Shown piece by piece: positions 14,403 through 23,366 of a stretch of 32,349 nucleotides of DNA; within the stretch, counting starts at the first letter, position 1, and each line of letters begins with the position of its first letter. The notes under the pieces were generated by a model. It did not search any database. It worked only from the letters and a program-made list of their open reading frames with translations, and was not told the DNA's origin. The position numbers were made by a program, and so were the translations under genes. The DNA comes from Roseiarcus sp050015935 (lineage in GTDB: Bacteria; Pseudomonadota; Alphaproteobacteria; Rhizobiales; Beijerinckiaceae): positions 1-32,349 of the forward strand of contig JBEKAL010000005.1 of NCBI GenBank assembly GCA_050015935.1, in the 5' to 3' direction.

Positions 14403-17400
14403 CCGGCCCCCGAGAGGCGCGCGGACCTATCCCCCAAATAGACGCGGCCCCATAGACGATGCAGCCAATTTCCGAACCGGTCAAGATAGAGAAAGATGAT
14501 CGGCGTCGTGTAGAGGGTCAAAGCCTGACTGACGAGCAAGCCGCCGACGATCGTGATCCCGAGGGGGTGGCGCAGCTCCGAACCCTCCCCCGTGCCGAAA
14601 GCGAGCGGCATGGCGCCGAACATCGCCGCGAAGGTCGTCATCATGATCGGCCGGAAACGCAGCAGGCAGGCTTGCGTGATCGCGTCTTTGCTCGAAAGGC
14701 CCTCGCGCTCGGCCTGGAGCGCGAAATCGATCATCATGATCGCGTTTTTCTTCACGATGCCGATGAGCAGGATGATGCCGATCGCGGCGATGATGGTGAA
14801 TTCGGTGTTGAACAGATTCAGGGCGATCAACGCGCCGACGCTCGCCGACGGCAGCGTCGAGAGGATCGTCAGAGGATGGATATAGCTCTCGTAGAGAATT
14901 CCCAGCACGATATAGACCGCGATCAGCGCCGCGGCGAAAAGCAGGGGCAGCGTCGATTGGGATTGCTGGAAAGTGGCCGCCGTCCCGGCGAATGCGCCGC
15001 GAATGGTGGAAGGCATCCGGATGCTCGCCGTCGTCTCCTCGATTTCCCTTTGCGCTTCGCTCAGCGCGCGCCCCGGCGCGAGACTGAACGAGATCGTCGT
15101 CGCCGCGAATTGTCCCTGATGATTGACGCCGAGCGGCGTCTGCCCGCGGCTGAAATGCGCGAACGCGGACAAGGGAACCATGGTCTCTTGCGAGGTCGAG
15201 ACCGCCGCCCCGGCGGACGCGCTGGAGTGGCCGCTGGCGGCGAGCGCGTTCAACGCCAGGTTGCGCGCGGCGTCGCCGGCGACCGAGGCCGCCGAACTGG
15301 TCGCGGTCGAGGAGGCGAACAGGCCGGCGCGCGCGTTGGTCTGCTGGGCGCCGGAAGGGTTGGCGCCGGACGTCGACACCCAGATATCCCGCAAGACCGA
15401 CGGATCCTGCCAATAGCGCGGCGCCACCTCCATGACGACGTGATACTGGTTGAGCGCGTTGTAAATGGTCGACACCTGCCGTTGGCCAAAAGCGTCGTAG
15501 AGCGTGTTGTCGATCACTGCGGGGTTGAGTCCGAGGCGCATCGCGCTCGCCCGATCGATCGTCAGATCCGCTTCGAGGCCGCCCTGCTGTTGATCGGAAT
15601 TGACGTCTTTGAGGATGTCGCTCTTTTGCAACGCCTCGGTCAATCGAGGCGCCCATCTGTAGAGCGTCGTCGTGTCATCGGAAAGAAGGGTGTACTGATA
15701 GGTCGCGTTGCTCTGCCGTCCGCCGGTGCGCAGGTCCGACACGGCGATGAGGAACAGGCGCGCGCCGGCCACCTCGGCGAGCTTTCCGCGCAGCCGCGCG
15801 ACCACGCCGTCGGCGCTGATCTGGCGCTGGGCGAAGGGTTTCAGCGAGATATAGACGAAACCCGAATTGGTCTGCCGGCCGCCGGTGACGCCGACGACGG
15901 TGGCGACCGCTGGGTCGTCCTGAACGATCGTCTGCAATTGCAACAGCTTCTGTTTCATCGATTGGAAGGAGATGCTCTGATCGCCCTGAATGGAGCCGAT
16001 GAGCAGCCCCGTGTCCTGCACCGGGAACAGGTTGTAGGTCATATGTGTGAAGAGCTGGACGTTCAGTCCAATCATCGAAAGCAGGATGAGCATGACGATC
16101 AAGGGATGGCGCAACGCCGTCCCCAACGTCATGCGATAGAAGGCGAGCATGGCGTCGAAGCCGCGCTCGGTGAGCCGATAGAGCGCGCCATGCGAAACGA
16201 TCGCGCGCCGCGGCAGGATGAGGGCGCACATCATCGGCGTCGTCGTCAGGGAGACGACGAGCGAAATCAACACCGCGACGGAAAGCGTCACGGCGAACTC
16301 CCGGAACAGTCGGCCGACGATGCTGCCCATCAACAGCAACGGCAAGAACACCGCGATGAGGGAAAGGCTGATCGAGAGGACGGTGAATCCGACTTCGCGA
16401 GAACCCAGGATCGCCGCCTGCAGGCGGGTCGCGCCCGCTTCGATGTGCCGCGTGACGTTTTCCAGCACCACGATAGCGTCGTCGACCACGAATCCGGTCG
16501 AAATCGTCAGCGCCATCAACGAGAGATTGTCGAGACTGAACCCCAGGAGATACATCACGCCGAACGAGCCGACGATCGAAACCGGCACGGCGATGGAGGG
16601 AATCGCGGCGGCGCGCACGTTGCGCAAGAAGGCGAATACGACGAAGATCACCAAGGCGACGGCGGTGATCAAGGTGCGCTCGGTGTCGGCGAGCGAGCCT
16701 CGGATGGTGATCGATCGGTCGACGACGACGTTCAGATCGACGTCGCCCGGCAACGAAGCGGTCAGGCGCGGCAATTCCGCTTTGACGCCGTCGACCGCTT
16801 CGATGATGTTGGCGCCGGGCTGCCGCGACAGCACCAGCGCGACGGACGGCTTGCCGTTTGACAGCCCGGCGTTGCGCAAATCCTCGACCGAATCGACCAC
16901 TTCGGCGACATCGGACAAGCGCACGGCGGCGCCGTCGCGATAAGCGACGACGAGATCGCGATATTGGTCGGCGTGGCTCGCCTGATCGTTGGCGTAGATC
17001 TGATAGTGAAAGTCGCTGTCCTCGATCGCGCCCTTCGGACTGTTGGCGTTGGCGGCGGCGAGCGCCGCGCGAATATCCTCCAAGCCTATGCCGTACTTGA
17101 ACAGCGCGCCGGGATTGAGTTCGACCCGCACCGCCGGAAGCGCGCTGCCGTTGACGTCGACTTCACCGATGCCGTCGAGCTGCGACAGGCGCTGCTGCAA
17201 GACATTGGAGGCGATATCGTAGATCTGTCCGGCCGTCCGCGTCGTCGAAGTCAGCGCGAGAACCATGATCGGCGGGTCGGCGGGATTGACCTTGTGATAG
17301 CTCGGATTGGCGCGCAGGCTGGTCGGCAAATCGGCGCGCGCCGCGTTGATCGCCGCCTGGACGTCGCGCGCGGCGCCGTCGATGTCGCGGCCGAGCCCGA

Positions 17401-17689
17401 ATTGCAGTTGGATTCGCGTCGAGCCCAGCGCGCTCGAGGACGTCATCTCGTTGACGTCGGCGATCTGCCCGAGATGGCGCTCGAGCGGCGCCGCGACCGC
17501 CGAAGCCATCGTGTCCGGGCTGGCCCCGGGCATGGTCGCCTGCACCGAGATGTTGGGATAGTCGACTTGCGGCAAGGGCGAAACCGGCAACTGCGCGAAA
17601 GCGAGCAGACCCGCCAGCGCGATGCCGATCGTCAGCAGCGTCGTCGCCACCGGCCGGCGGATGAACAGTTCGGAGAAGCGGTTGTTCAC
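14399..17689 (-). CDS. mdtC: RND multidrug efflux permease, MdtC-type
   Basis: 1096 residues with 12 predicted membrane helices and two large periplasmic loops. It uses the proton gradient to expel substrates through the adaptor and outer-membrane channel. MNNRFSELFIRRPVATTLL and LPVSPLPQVDYPNI mark the MdtC side of the pair. Proton-relay residues are present: GFVVDDAIVVLEN in helix 4 and IVKKNAIMMIDFAL in helix 10. The protein is about 70 residues longer than typical MdtC. The extra length is a Ser/Ala/Gly-rich insertion at about residues 765-836, placed before VPLSAFAHFSRGQTPL in the second periplasmic loop. The start overlaps the mdtB stop by four bases. In E. coli the active MdtBC pump is a heterotrimer, likely true here also. 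Confidence 0.93.
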   Translation of the reverse strand: MNNRFSELFIRRPVATTLLTIGIALAGLLAFAQLPVSPLPQVDYPNISVQATMPGASPDTMASAVAAPLERHLGQIADVNEMTSSSALGSTRIQLQFGLGRDIDGAARDVQAAINAARADLPTSLRANPSYHKVNPADPPIMVLALTSTTRTAGQIYDIASNVLQQRLSQLDGIGEVDVNGSALPAVRVELNPGALFKYGIGLEDIRAALAAANANSPKGAIEDSDFHYQIYANDQASHADQYRDLVVAYRDGAAVRLSDVAEVVDSVEDLRNAGLSNGKPSVALVLSRQPGANIIEAVDGVKAELPRLTASLPGDVDLNVVVDRSITIRGSLADTERTLITAVALVIFVVFAFLRNVRAAAIPSIAVPVSIVGSFGVMYLLGFSLDNLSLMALTISTGFVVDDAIVVLENVTRHIEAGATRLQAAILGSREVGFTVLSISLSLIAVFLPLLLMGSIVGRLFREFAVTLSVAVLISLVVSLTTTPMMCALILPRRAIVSHGALYRLTERGFDAMLAFYRMTLGTALRHPLIVMLILLSMIGLNVQLFTHMTYNLFPVQDTGLLIGSIQGDQSISFQSMKQKLLQLQTIVQDDPAVATVVGVTGGRQTNSGFVYISLKPFAQRQISADGVVARLRGKLAEVAGARLFLIAVSDLRTGGRQSNATYQYTLLSDDTTTLYRWAPRLTEALQKSDILKDVNSDQQQGGLEADLTIDRASAMRLGLNPAVIDNTLYDAFGQRQVSTIYNALNQYHVVMEVAPRYWQDPSVLRDIWVSTSGANPSGAQQTNARAGLFASSTATSSAASVAGDAARNLALNALAASGHSSASAGAAVSTSQETMVPLSAFAHFSRGQTPLGVNHQGQFAATTISFSLAPGRALSEAQREIEETTASIRMPSTIRGAFAGTAATFQQSQSTLPLLFAAALIAVYIVLGILYESYIHPLTILSTLPSASVGALIALNLFNTEFTIIAAIGIILLIGIVKKNAIMMIDFALQAEREGLSSKDAITQACLLRFRPIMMTTFAAMFGAMPLAFGTGEGSELRHPLGITIVGGLLVSQALTLYTTPIIFLYLDRFGNWLHRLWGRVYLGDRSARLSGAG

Positions 17690-20600
17690 GGCGCTTCCTC
17701 CGCCAGGGCGCTGTCCGTCGCGCCGGCGCCCAGGCGCGACCCGATGCGCTCGAAGAAGAGATAGATCACCGGCGTCGTGAACAGCGTGAGAATCTGACTG
17801 ACGGCGAGGCCGCCGACGATCGCCAGGCCGAGCGGGTGGCGCAGCTCCGAGCCGACGCCCGTTCCCAGCATCAGCGGCAAGGCGCCGAACATCGCCGCCA
17901 CCGTCGTCATCAGGATCGGCCGCAGGCGGAGCAGGCAGGCCTGAAAGATCGCGTCGCGCGGCGTCTTGCCTTCCTGCCTCTGCGCCTCCAATGCGAAGTC
18001 GATCATCATGATCGCGTTCTTCTTGACGATGCCGATCAGCAGGACGATGCCGATGACGCCGATGATGTCGAGGCCGGCGCCCGCGAATTCGAGAGCGAGC
18101 AAGGCGCCGATGCCCGCCGAAGGCAGCGTCGAGAGAATGGTGACGGGGTGAATGAAGCTCTCGTAGAGAACGCCCAGCACGATATACATCGTCGCGATCG
18201 CCGCGAGCAGCAGGAACACCTCGTTCGACAGCGACGATTGAAACGCTTGCGCGGCGCCTTGAAAGCTCACCGCAAAACTGGCGGGAAGATCGATGTCGCC
18301 GAGCGCCGCGTCGATGGCGTCGACCGCTCCGCCCAGCGAGGCGCTGGGGGCCAGATTGAACGAAATCGTCGTCACAGGGAACTGCTTGAGGTGCGAAATC
18401 TGCAACGGCGCCTGCTTCACGTCCAACGCGCTGATCGAGGACAGCGGCACCTGTCCGCTGGTCGAGGCCGACGAGGGAAGGTAGATCGAGTCCAACGACG
18501 TCAAGGAATGGGTCATCGCGGGATCGATGTCGAGAATGACGCGATATTGGTTCGACTGGGTGAACACGGTCGAAATGATGCGCTGGCCGTAGGCGTCGTA
18601 GAGCGCGTTGTCGATCGTCGCCGGCGTGACGCCGAACCGCGCCGCGCTCGCCCGGTCGATGCGGACGGTCGCGGAACGGCCGTTGGGCTGCAAATCGCTC
18701 GCGACATCGACGATCTCAGAAACCTTGGCCAAGCGCGCCAGAACGGTCGGCGTCCAAGTCTGCAACGTCTGGAGATCCTGATTTTCCAGCGTGAATTGAT
18801 ATTGGGTGGCGCTGACCGCGGTGTCGATCGACAGATCCTGCACCGGCTGCATGTAGAGCGAAATGCCGGCGATGTCGGCGGTCTCCCGCTGCAAGCGGCG
18901 GATGATCTCGCTGGCGCTCGATTGGCGCTTCGCGTGCGGTTTGAGATTGATGAGAACGCGGCCGGAATTGAGCGTGATGTTGGAGCCGTCGACGCCGATG
19001 AACGAGGACAGGCTCTCGACATCCGGATCCGCCGAGATCGCCTTGGCCAAGGCCTGCTGGCGCTCGGCCATTCTGTCGAAGGGAATGTCTTGGGCCGCTT
19101 GGGTGACGCCCTGGATAATTCCGGTGTCTTGCACCGGAAAGAACCCCTTGGGTATCGCGACATAGAGATATCCGGTGATGAAAAAAGTCGCCAAAGCGAC
19201 GATCAGCGTCACGATCTGATGGTTCAGCACCACGTTGAGGAGCGAGGCGTAAAAACTCTGTAGGCCCTGGAAGAAGCGGCCGCCGGTCGCGTGGCGGCGC
19301 CCGCTTCGCCCGGCGGACGTCTGCCGGAGCAGTTTCGCGCACAGCATCGGCACGAGCGTCAACGAGACGAAGGCGGAAATGACGATCGTCGCCGCCAGCG
19401 TGATCGCGAATTCATGGAACAGGCGGCCGACGACGTCGCCCATGAACAGCAGGGGAATGAGCACGGCGATCAGCGAGACGGTGAGCGAGATGATGGTGAA
19501 GCCGATCTGCTGCGAGCCCTTCAGCGCGGCTTGCTTGGGCGAATCGCCCTCTTCGAGATAACGCGAGATGTTCTCGATCACCACGATGGCGTCGTCGACG
19601 ACGAAGCCCGTCGCGACCGTGAGCGCCATCAGCGACAGATTGTCGAGGCTGAAATTCATCTGATACATGATGGCCAGCGCGCCGACGAGCGAGAGCGGCA
19701 CCGACAGGCTCGGGATGATCGTCGCCGGGATATTGCGCAGGAAGAGGAAGATCACGAGCACGACGAGCGCGACGGCCAGCGTCAATTCGAATTCGACGTC
19801 GTCGACCGAAGCGCGGATCGTCGTGGTGCGGTCCGTCAACGGCGTGATCGCGATCGCTTGCGGCACGGAAGTCGTCAGCGTCGGCAGCAGGCTCTTGACG
19901 CTGTCGACGACCCGGATGACGTTCGCGCCCGGCTGGCGCTGGATGTTGACGATGAGCGCGGGCGTCGCGTTCATCCAGGCGGAAAGCCGGGTGTTCTCCG
20001 CCGCGAGCTCCACCGTGGCGACGTCGCTTAAGAGAACCGGCGCGCCGTTGCGATAGGCGACGACCGAACCGAGATAGTCGTTGGGATTGCGGATCTGGTC
20101 GTTGGCGTTGATGGCGAAGGATTGCGTCGGTCCGTCGAAATTGCCCTTGGGCGTGTTGACGTTGAGATTGCCGATGGTCGTTCTGAGATCGTCGAGATTG
20201 ATCGCGTACGCCGCGAGCGCGAGCGGGTTGGCGTGAATGCGGACGGCCGGGCGCTGACCGCCGGAAATCGACACCAGACCGACGCCGGGCAGCTGCGACA
20301 ATTTCGGCACGAGCCGGCCTTCGACGATATCCTCGACATCCGTCAGCTTGAGCGTTTTCGAGGTCACGCCGAGGGTCAGAATCGGCGCGTCGGCCGGATT
20401 GACCTTGGCGTAGATCGGCGGCGCGGGAAGATCGGACGGCAACAGATTGCCGGCGGCGTTGATCGCCGCCTGAACTTCCTGTTCGGCGATGTCGAGGCTC
20501 AGCTCGAGGCTGAAACGCAGAGTGATGACCGAGGCGCCCGCCGAACTTTGCGACATCATTTGGCTCAGGCTGGGCATTTGGCCGAACTGCCGCTCCAGCG

Positions 20601-20796
20601 GCGCGGTCACCGAGGACGTCATCACCTCCGGGCTCGCGCCGGGATAGAAGGTCTGAACCTGAATCGTCGGATAATCGACTTCCGGCAGCGCCGAAAGCGG
20701 CAGGAATTTGTACGCGGCGACGCCGACCATGAGGATCGCGATCATCAGCAGCGTCGTCGCCACTGGCCGCTCGATGAACAGACGCGAGGGATTCAT
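17686..20796 (-). CDS. mdtB: RND multidrug efflux permease, MdtB-type
   Basis: 1036 residues, normal length. It is the partner permease of the MdtC-type protein and in the known system forms a mixed trimer in the inner membrane. MNPSRLFIERPVATTLLMIA and LPLSALPEVDYPTIQVQTFY are MdtB-like. The helix 4 motif GFVVDDAIVVIEN and the helix 10 motif GIVKKNAIMMIDFAL are intact. The C-terminus has FFERIGSRLGA followed by a short acidic tail. There is a 25-base gap to the adaptor gene upstream and a four-base ATGA overlap with mdtC downstream, so the operon order is mdtA, mdtB, mdtC, then the channel gene. The two permeases share the same framework and arose by duplication. Confidence 0.94.
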   Translation of the reverse strand: MNPSRLFIERPVATTLLMIAILMVGVAAYKFLPLSALPEVDYPTIQVQTFYPGASPEVMTSSVTAPLERQFGQMPSLSQMMSQSSAGASVITLRFSLELSLDIAEQEVQAAINAAGNLLPSDLPAPPIYAKVNPADAPILTLGVTSKTLKLTDVEDIVEGRLVPKLSQLPGVGLVSISGGQRPAVRIHANPLALAAYAINLDDLRTTIGNLNVNTPKGNFDGPTQSFAINANDQIRNPNDYLGSVVAYRNGAPVLLSDVATVELAAENTRLSAWMNATPALIVNIQRQPGANVIRVVDSVKSLLPTLTTSVPQAIAITPLTDRTTTIRASVDDVEFELTLAVALVVLVIFLFLRNIPATIIPSLSVPLSLVGALAIMYQMNFSLDNLSLMALTVATGFVVDDAIVVIENISRYLEEGDSPKQAALKGSQQIGFTIISLTVSLIAVLIPLLFMGDVVGRLFHEFAITLAATIVISAFVSLTLVPMLCAKLLRQTSAGRSGRRHATGGRFFQGLQSFYASLLNVVLNHQIVTLIVALATFFITGYLYVAIPKGFFPVQDTGIIQGVTQAAQDIPFDRMAERQQALAKAISADPDVESLSSFIGVDGSNITLNSGRVLINLKPHAKRQSSASEIIRRLQRETADIAGISLYMQPVQDLSIDTAVSATQYQFTLENQDLQTLQTWTPTVLARLAKVSEIVDVASDLQPNGRSATVRIDRASAARFGVTPATIDNALYDAYGQRIISTVFTQSNQYRVILDIDPAMTHSLTSLDSIYLPSSASTSGQVPLSSISALDVKQAPLQISHLKQFPVTTISFNLAPSASLGGAVDAIDAALGDIDLPASFAVSFQGAAQAFQSSLSNEVFLLLAAIATMYIVLGVLYESFIHPVTILSTLPSAGIGALLALEFAGAGLDIIGVIGIVLLIGIVKKNAIMMIDFALEAQRQEGKTPRDAIFQACLLRLRPILMTTVAAMFGALPLMLGTGVGSELRHPLGLAIVGGLAVSQILTLFTTPVIYLFFERIGSRLGAGATDSALAEEAP

Positions 20797-20821
20797 GGCC
20801 GCCGCCTTCGCCGCGTCGCCG

Positions 20822-22171
20822 TCATGGCGTGGCGCCCGCCGCCGGCGCCGGGGCGCCGCCGGCGCCTTGGCCCTGTCCTCGACGCCGGTGTTGTCCCTGG
20901 CCGGCCGGCCCGTTCGCCGGCGCCTGATCTTGCGCCGCCGCGCCCGCAGCCGCGTCCGCGCTGTTGCGGACGTGTACTTTGGCGCCGTCGCTTAGCCGGT
21001 CGACGCCGTCGATCACGACATTCTCGCCGGCCGCCAAACCGGAGGCGATCGTCGTATTTCTCGCGTCCGCCGGTCCGGTCGTGACTTTGCGCACGGCGAC
21101 GGTCGAATCGTCTTTGACGACGTAGACGAAACTGCCGTTGGCGCCGAGCTGAATGGCGGCGTTGGGCGCGAGCACGGCGTCCGAAAGCGTGTCGACCAGC
21201 AGGCGAACGTTGACGAATTGGCCCGGAAACAGCTTTCCGTCCGGGTTGGCGAACGTCGCGCGCAGCTTGAACGTCCCGGTCGTCGGATCGACCTCGTTGT
21301 CGAACGTGGTCAGCGTTCCCGTCGCGAGTTGTTTGACGTTCGAGCGGTCGAAAACAGTGACGGGAAGCGTAGCGCCGGCGTTCAAGCGCGCGGTGATTTG
21401 CGGCAAATTGTCCTCGGGCGTGGAAAAAACGACGCTGATCGGATCGATCTGCGCGATCACGACGATGCCGGTCGTGTCCGAGGGCTGCAGATAATTGCCG
21501 GGATCGACGAGCCGAAGGCCGACGCGCCCGCCGACCGGCGAGACGATGTGGCAATAGGAGATGTTCAGATTGGTGGTGTCGATCTGCGCCTGATCGGTCG
21601 CCATCGCGGCTTTGTCCTGCGCGACGAGAAAGACCTGATCCTCGACCTGCTGGCGCGAGATCGAATCCTGCTTGATCAGCGTTTCGTATCGCGCGAGGTC
21701 GGATTGCGCCTGCGCGTACAGCGACGTGTCCTTGGCGAGTTGCCCCTGGGCCTGGGCGAGCGCGGCCTGGTAGGGGCGCGGATCGATCTGAGCGAGAAAA
21801 TCGCCGGCTTTGACGAGTTGGCCTTCCTGAAAGCCGACCTCCATCAGCTTGCCGGGAATTTGCGTCTTCACCGTCACGGTCGCAAGCGGCGTCACGGCGC
21901 CCAGCGCGTCGATCGTGATCGGCATGTCGCCTGTGACCGCCGCGGCGGCGCGAACGGTCTGCGCGGGCGGACCGGACGGAGCGGCCGGGCGCGTCGCGTC
22001 GACCGTCGAAGGCGCGATATTCTCGACATATTGCCAGCCGACGACGACGGCCGCCGCGAGCGCGAGCGCGAGCGCCGCCTTGCCCCAGCGATGGGTTTTC
22101 GGCGCGACGGGCTTCACCGGCTCGATCGGCTCGGCGACATCGACCTTTTCCGGATCCACCGTTTCATTCAT
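20822..22171 (-). CDS. mdtA: RND efflux periplasmic adaptor, MdtA-type
   Basis: 449 residues, membrane-fusion protein linking the inner-membrane permeases to the outer-membrane channel. A short cytosolic N-terminus rich in Pro and Glu leads into a single helix (AALALALAAAVVVGW). Then come the lipoyl-like halves (TVTVKTQIPGKLMEVGFQEG and YCHIVSPVGGRVGLRLVDPG) flanking a helical hairpin, and the beta-barrel domain (LFPGQFVNVRLLVDTL). The last 55 residues are Gln/Gly/Ala/Pro-rich and beyond the usual fold. I start at the ATG ending at 22171, preceded by GAGG at seven bases, rather than the ATG at 22207, which has no ribosome site. This is the first gene of the operon; no TetR or two-component regulator is adjacent. 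Confidence 0.93.
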   Translation of the reverse strand: MNETVDPEKVDVAEPIEPVKPVAPKTHRWGKAALALALAAAVVVGWQYVENIAPSTVDATRPAAPSGPPAQTVRAAAAVTGDMPITIDALGAVTPLATVTVKTQIPGKLMEVGFQEGQLVKAGDFLAQIDPRPYQAALAQAQGQLAKDTSLYAQAQSDLARYETLIKQDSISRQQVEDQVFLVAQDKAAMATDQAQIDTTNLNISYCHIVSPVGGRVGLRLVDPGNYLQPSDTTGIVVIAQIDPISVVFSTPEDNLPQITARLNAGATLPVTVFDRSNVKQLATGTLTTFDNEVDPTTGTFKLRATFANPDGKLFPGQFVNVRLLVDTLSDAVLAPNAAIQLGANGSFVYVVKDDSTVAVRKVTTGPADARNTTIASGLAAGENVVIDGVDRLSDGAKVHVRNSADAAAGAAAQDQAPANGPAGQGQHRRRGQGQGAGGAPAPAAGATP

Positions 22172-22259
22172 CGTTCGGCCTCGCAGCAGCGCAATAGCGC
22201 TTCGCATGGACGAGCGCGAACATCAATTCACGCCCGCGTGTGGCGATGGTCCGACAAGG

Positions 22260-22282
22260 CCGACGCCAATTCGAGGCGTCGG
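22260..22282. promoter_or_regulatory. Perfect 8-bp hairpin in the mdtA leader
   Basis: CCGACGCC at 22260-22267 and GGCGTCGG at 22275-22282 flank a 7-base AATTCGA loop. It lies about 90 bases upstream of mdtA on the minus strand and 64 bases before the tRNA on the plus strand. It may be an operator or a leader hairpin; no T-run follows on either strand, so it is not a standard terminator. Confidence 0.4.
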
Positions 22283-22345
22283 GGTGTTGCAATCTTCTCC
22301 GGCTTGCGCCATAAGCGCCTCGGGCGGGGCCTCCCCGTCGCGGAC

Positions 22346-22420
22346 GCGGGTGTAGCTCAGGGGTAGAGCACAACCTTGCCAAGGTTGGGGTCGAGGGTTC
22401 AAATCCCTTCGCCCGCTCCA
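22346..22420 (+). tRNA. tRNA-Gly (anticodon GCC)
   Basis: A complete cloverleaf: acceptor GCGGGTG pairs with CGCCCGC through one G-U pair; the D-arm is AGCTCAGGGGTAGAGC; the anticodon stem-loop is CAACC-TTGCCAA-GGTTG with GCC at 22378-22380; the T-arm is GAGGGTTCAAATCCCTTC. A T discriminator and an encoded CCA (22418-22420) follow. It decodes GGC glycine codons, the main ones in such GC-rich genes. It is divergent from the mdtA operon and lies upstream of hslV. Confidence 0.97.
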
Positions 22421-22443
22421 TTTTGCTTTAAAGCGCTGATTTT

Positions 22444-22478
22444 GCAAGGGCCGGCCGAGCCTCTCCGCCGGTCCTTGC
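22444..22478 (+). terminator. Hairpin downstream of tRNA-Gly, possible terminator
   Basis: GCAAGGGCCGGC (22444-22455) pairs with GCCGGTCCTTGC (22467-22478) over 12 bases with one G-U pair and an 11-base loop. It starts 24 bases after the tRNA 3' end. No T-run follows, so it may instead be a processing or protective structure. Confidence 0.45.
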
Positions 22479-22523
22479 GCTGCTGCGTTCAATTGCTGTT
22501 ATCATATTGATGATAATTCATCG

Positions 22524-22543
22524 CCGCAATTGCGTAATTGCGG
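22524..22543. repeat. Perfect 8-bp inverted repeat upstream of hslV
   Basis: CCGCAATT and AATTGCGG flank GCGT. The arms resemble the outer end of the nested repeat family (CCGCAATTCGC...), but the rest of that repeat is missing. It lies next to an AT-rich patch that may hold the hslVU promoter. Confidence 0.4.
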
Positions 22544-22795
22544 GCGCTTCCGGCGCGGGCATCCCGGCGACGCTCGTCGCGGCTCTTCAGGCGCGCGGCC
22601 TGAGGCGAAATCGGCTGCGCGCGGCGAGGCGGCCCCGAATCCATTGCGCAGCGTGGCGATCGAGGCGATGGGCCGGCGCGTCTGGACCGACCCGATCTGG
22701 ATCGACGAATCCAGGTGAGCCGGGCTCCTTGCGCTCGCGCCCTCGCCGCCGTAAATCGGGGCCTCGCCCGCGAGCGGCGTCAGGGAATTAGGGTC

Positions 22796-23362
22796 ATGAA
22801 CGAAGGAACGGGCGCTCGCCCGCCGGGCTGGCGCGCGACGACGATCCTCATGGTGCGCAAGGGCGGCCGGGTGGTCATCGGCGGGGATGGTCAGGTCAGC
22901 GTCGGCGAAACGGTGCTGAAGGGCAACGCCCGCAAGGTCCGCCGCCTCGCCAAGGGCGAGGTCATCGCCGGCTTCGCCGGTTCGACGGCCGACGCGCTGA
23001 CTCTGTTCGAGCGCCTGGAGGCCAAGCTCGAACAATATCCCGGGCAATTGCCGCGCGCCTGCGTCGAACTCGGCAAGGATTGGCGCATGGATCGCTATTT
23101 GCGTCGACTCGAGGCGATGCTGCTGGTCGCCGACAAGAGCGCGGGCTTCGTGCTGACCGGTTCGGGCGACGTGCTGGAGCCCGAAGGCAACGGCCACGGC
23201 TCCGCGATCGCGATCGGCTCGGGCGGCAATTACGCGCTCGCCGCCGCGCGCGCGCTGCTGCCGACCGAATTCGACGCGGAAGAAATCGTGCGGCGCGCGA
23301 TGAACATCGCCGCCGGCATCTGCGTCTACACCAACGCCAATCTCGTCCTCGAGAGCCTGTGA
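22796..23362 (+). CDS. hslV: ATP-dependent protease HslVU, peptidase subunit HslV
   Basis: 188 residues. HslV forms a double hexameric proteolytic chamber, related to proteasome beta subunits, that degrades unfolded or tagged proteins when capped by HslU. The N-terminal nucleophile is Thr15 in RATTILMVRKGGRVVIGGDG; the first 14 residues are a propeptide to be removed, as in other alphaproteobacterial HslV. FAGSTADALTLFERLEAKLE and SGGNYALAAARAL are conserved. I start at the ATG at 22796 with AGGG before it; the longer open frame from 22715 adds residues unlike the family. It is followed after four bases by hslU, so the two are co-transcribed. Confidence 0.95.
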   Translation: MNEGTGARPPGWRATTILMVRKGGRVVIGGDGQVSVGETVLKGNARKVRRLAKGEVIAGFAGSTADALTLFERLEAKLEQYPGQLPRACVELGKDWRMDRYLRRLEAMLLVADKSAGFVLTGSGDVLEPEGNGHGSAIAIGSGGNYALAAARALLPTEFDAEEIVRRAMNIAAGICVYTNANLVLESL

Positions 23363-23366
23363 CCTC

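Larger units (their letters stand above)
22421..22795. other. Intergenic region between tRNA-Gly and hslV
   Basis: This 375-base gap has an AT-rich patch at about 22490-22520 and several short inverted repeats, but no convincing gene. One open frame from 22507 begins with IIHRRNCVIAGASGAG but becomes Arg/Pro-rich. Another, ending at 22718, reads GRRVWTDPIWIDESR at its end. Neither has a ribosome site, and I regard both as chance. Confidence 0.45.

Noticed and set aside
14459..16861. 800-residue plus-strand frame opposite the MdtC-type gene
   Set aside because: Long antisense frames are common in GC-rich DNA; the composition is Arg/Asp/Gln-rich with no domain, and the minus strand carries a clear RND permease.
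22164..22421. Minus-strand open frame encoding GFEPSTPTLARLCSTPELH across the tRNA
   Set aside because: This is the well-known spurious translation of the reverse strand of a tRNA gene; the plus-strand cloverleaf for tRNA-Gly is complete.
22507..22791. Open frame starting MMIIHRRNCVIAGASGAG upstream of hslV
   Set aside because: After about 30 residues it becomes low-complexity Arg/Pro/Ser sequence; there is no ribosome site, and it overlaps the likely hslV promoter and leader.
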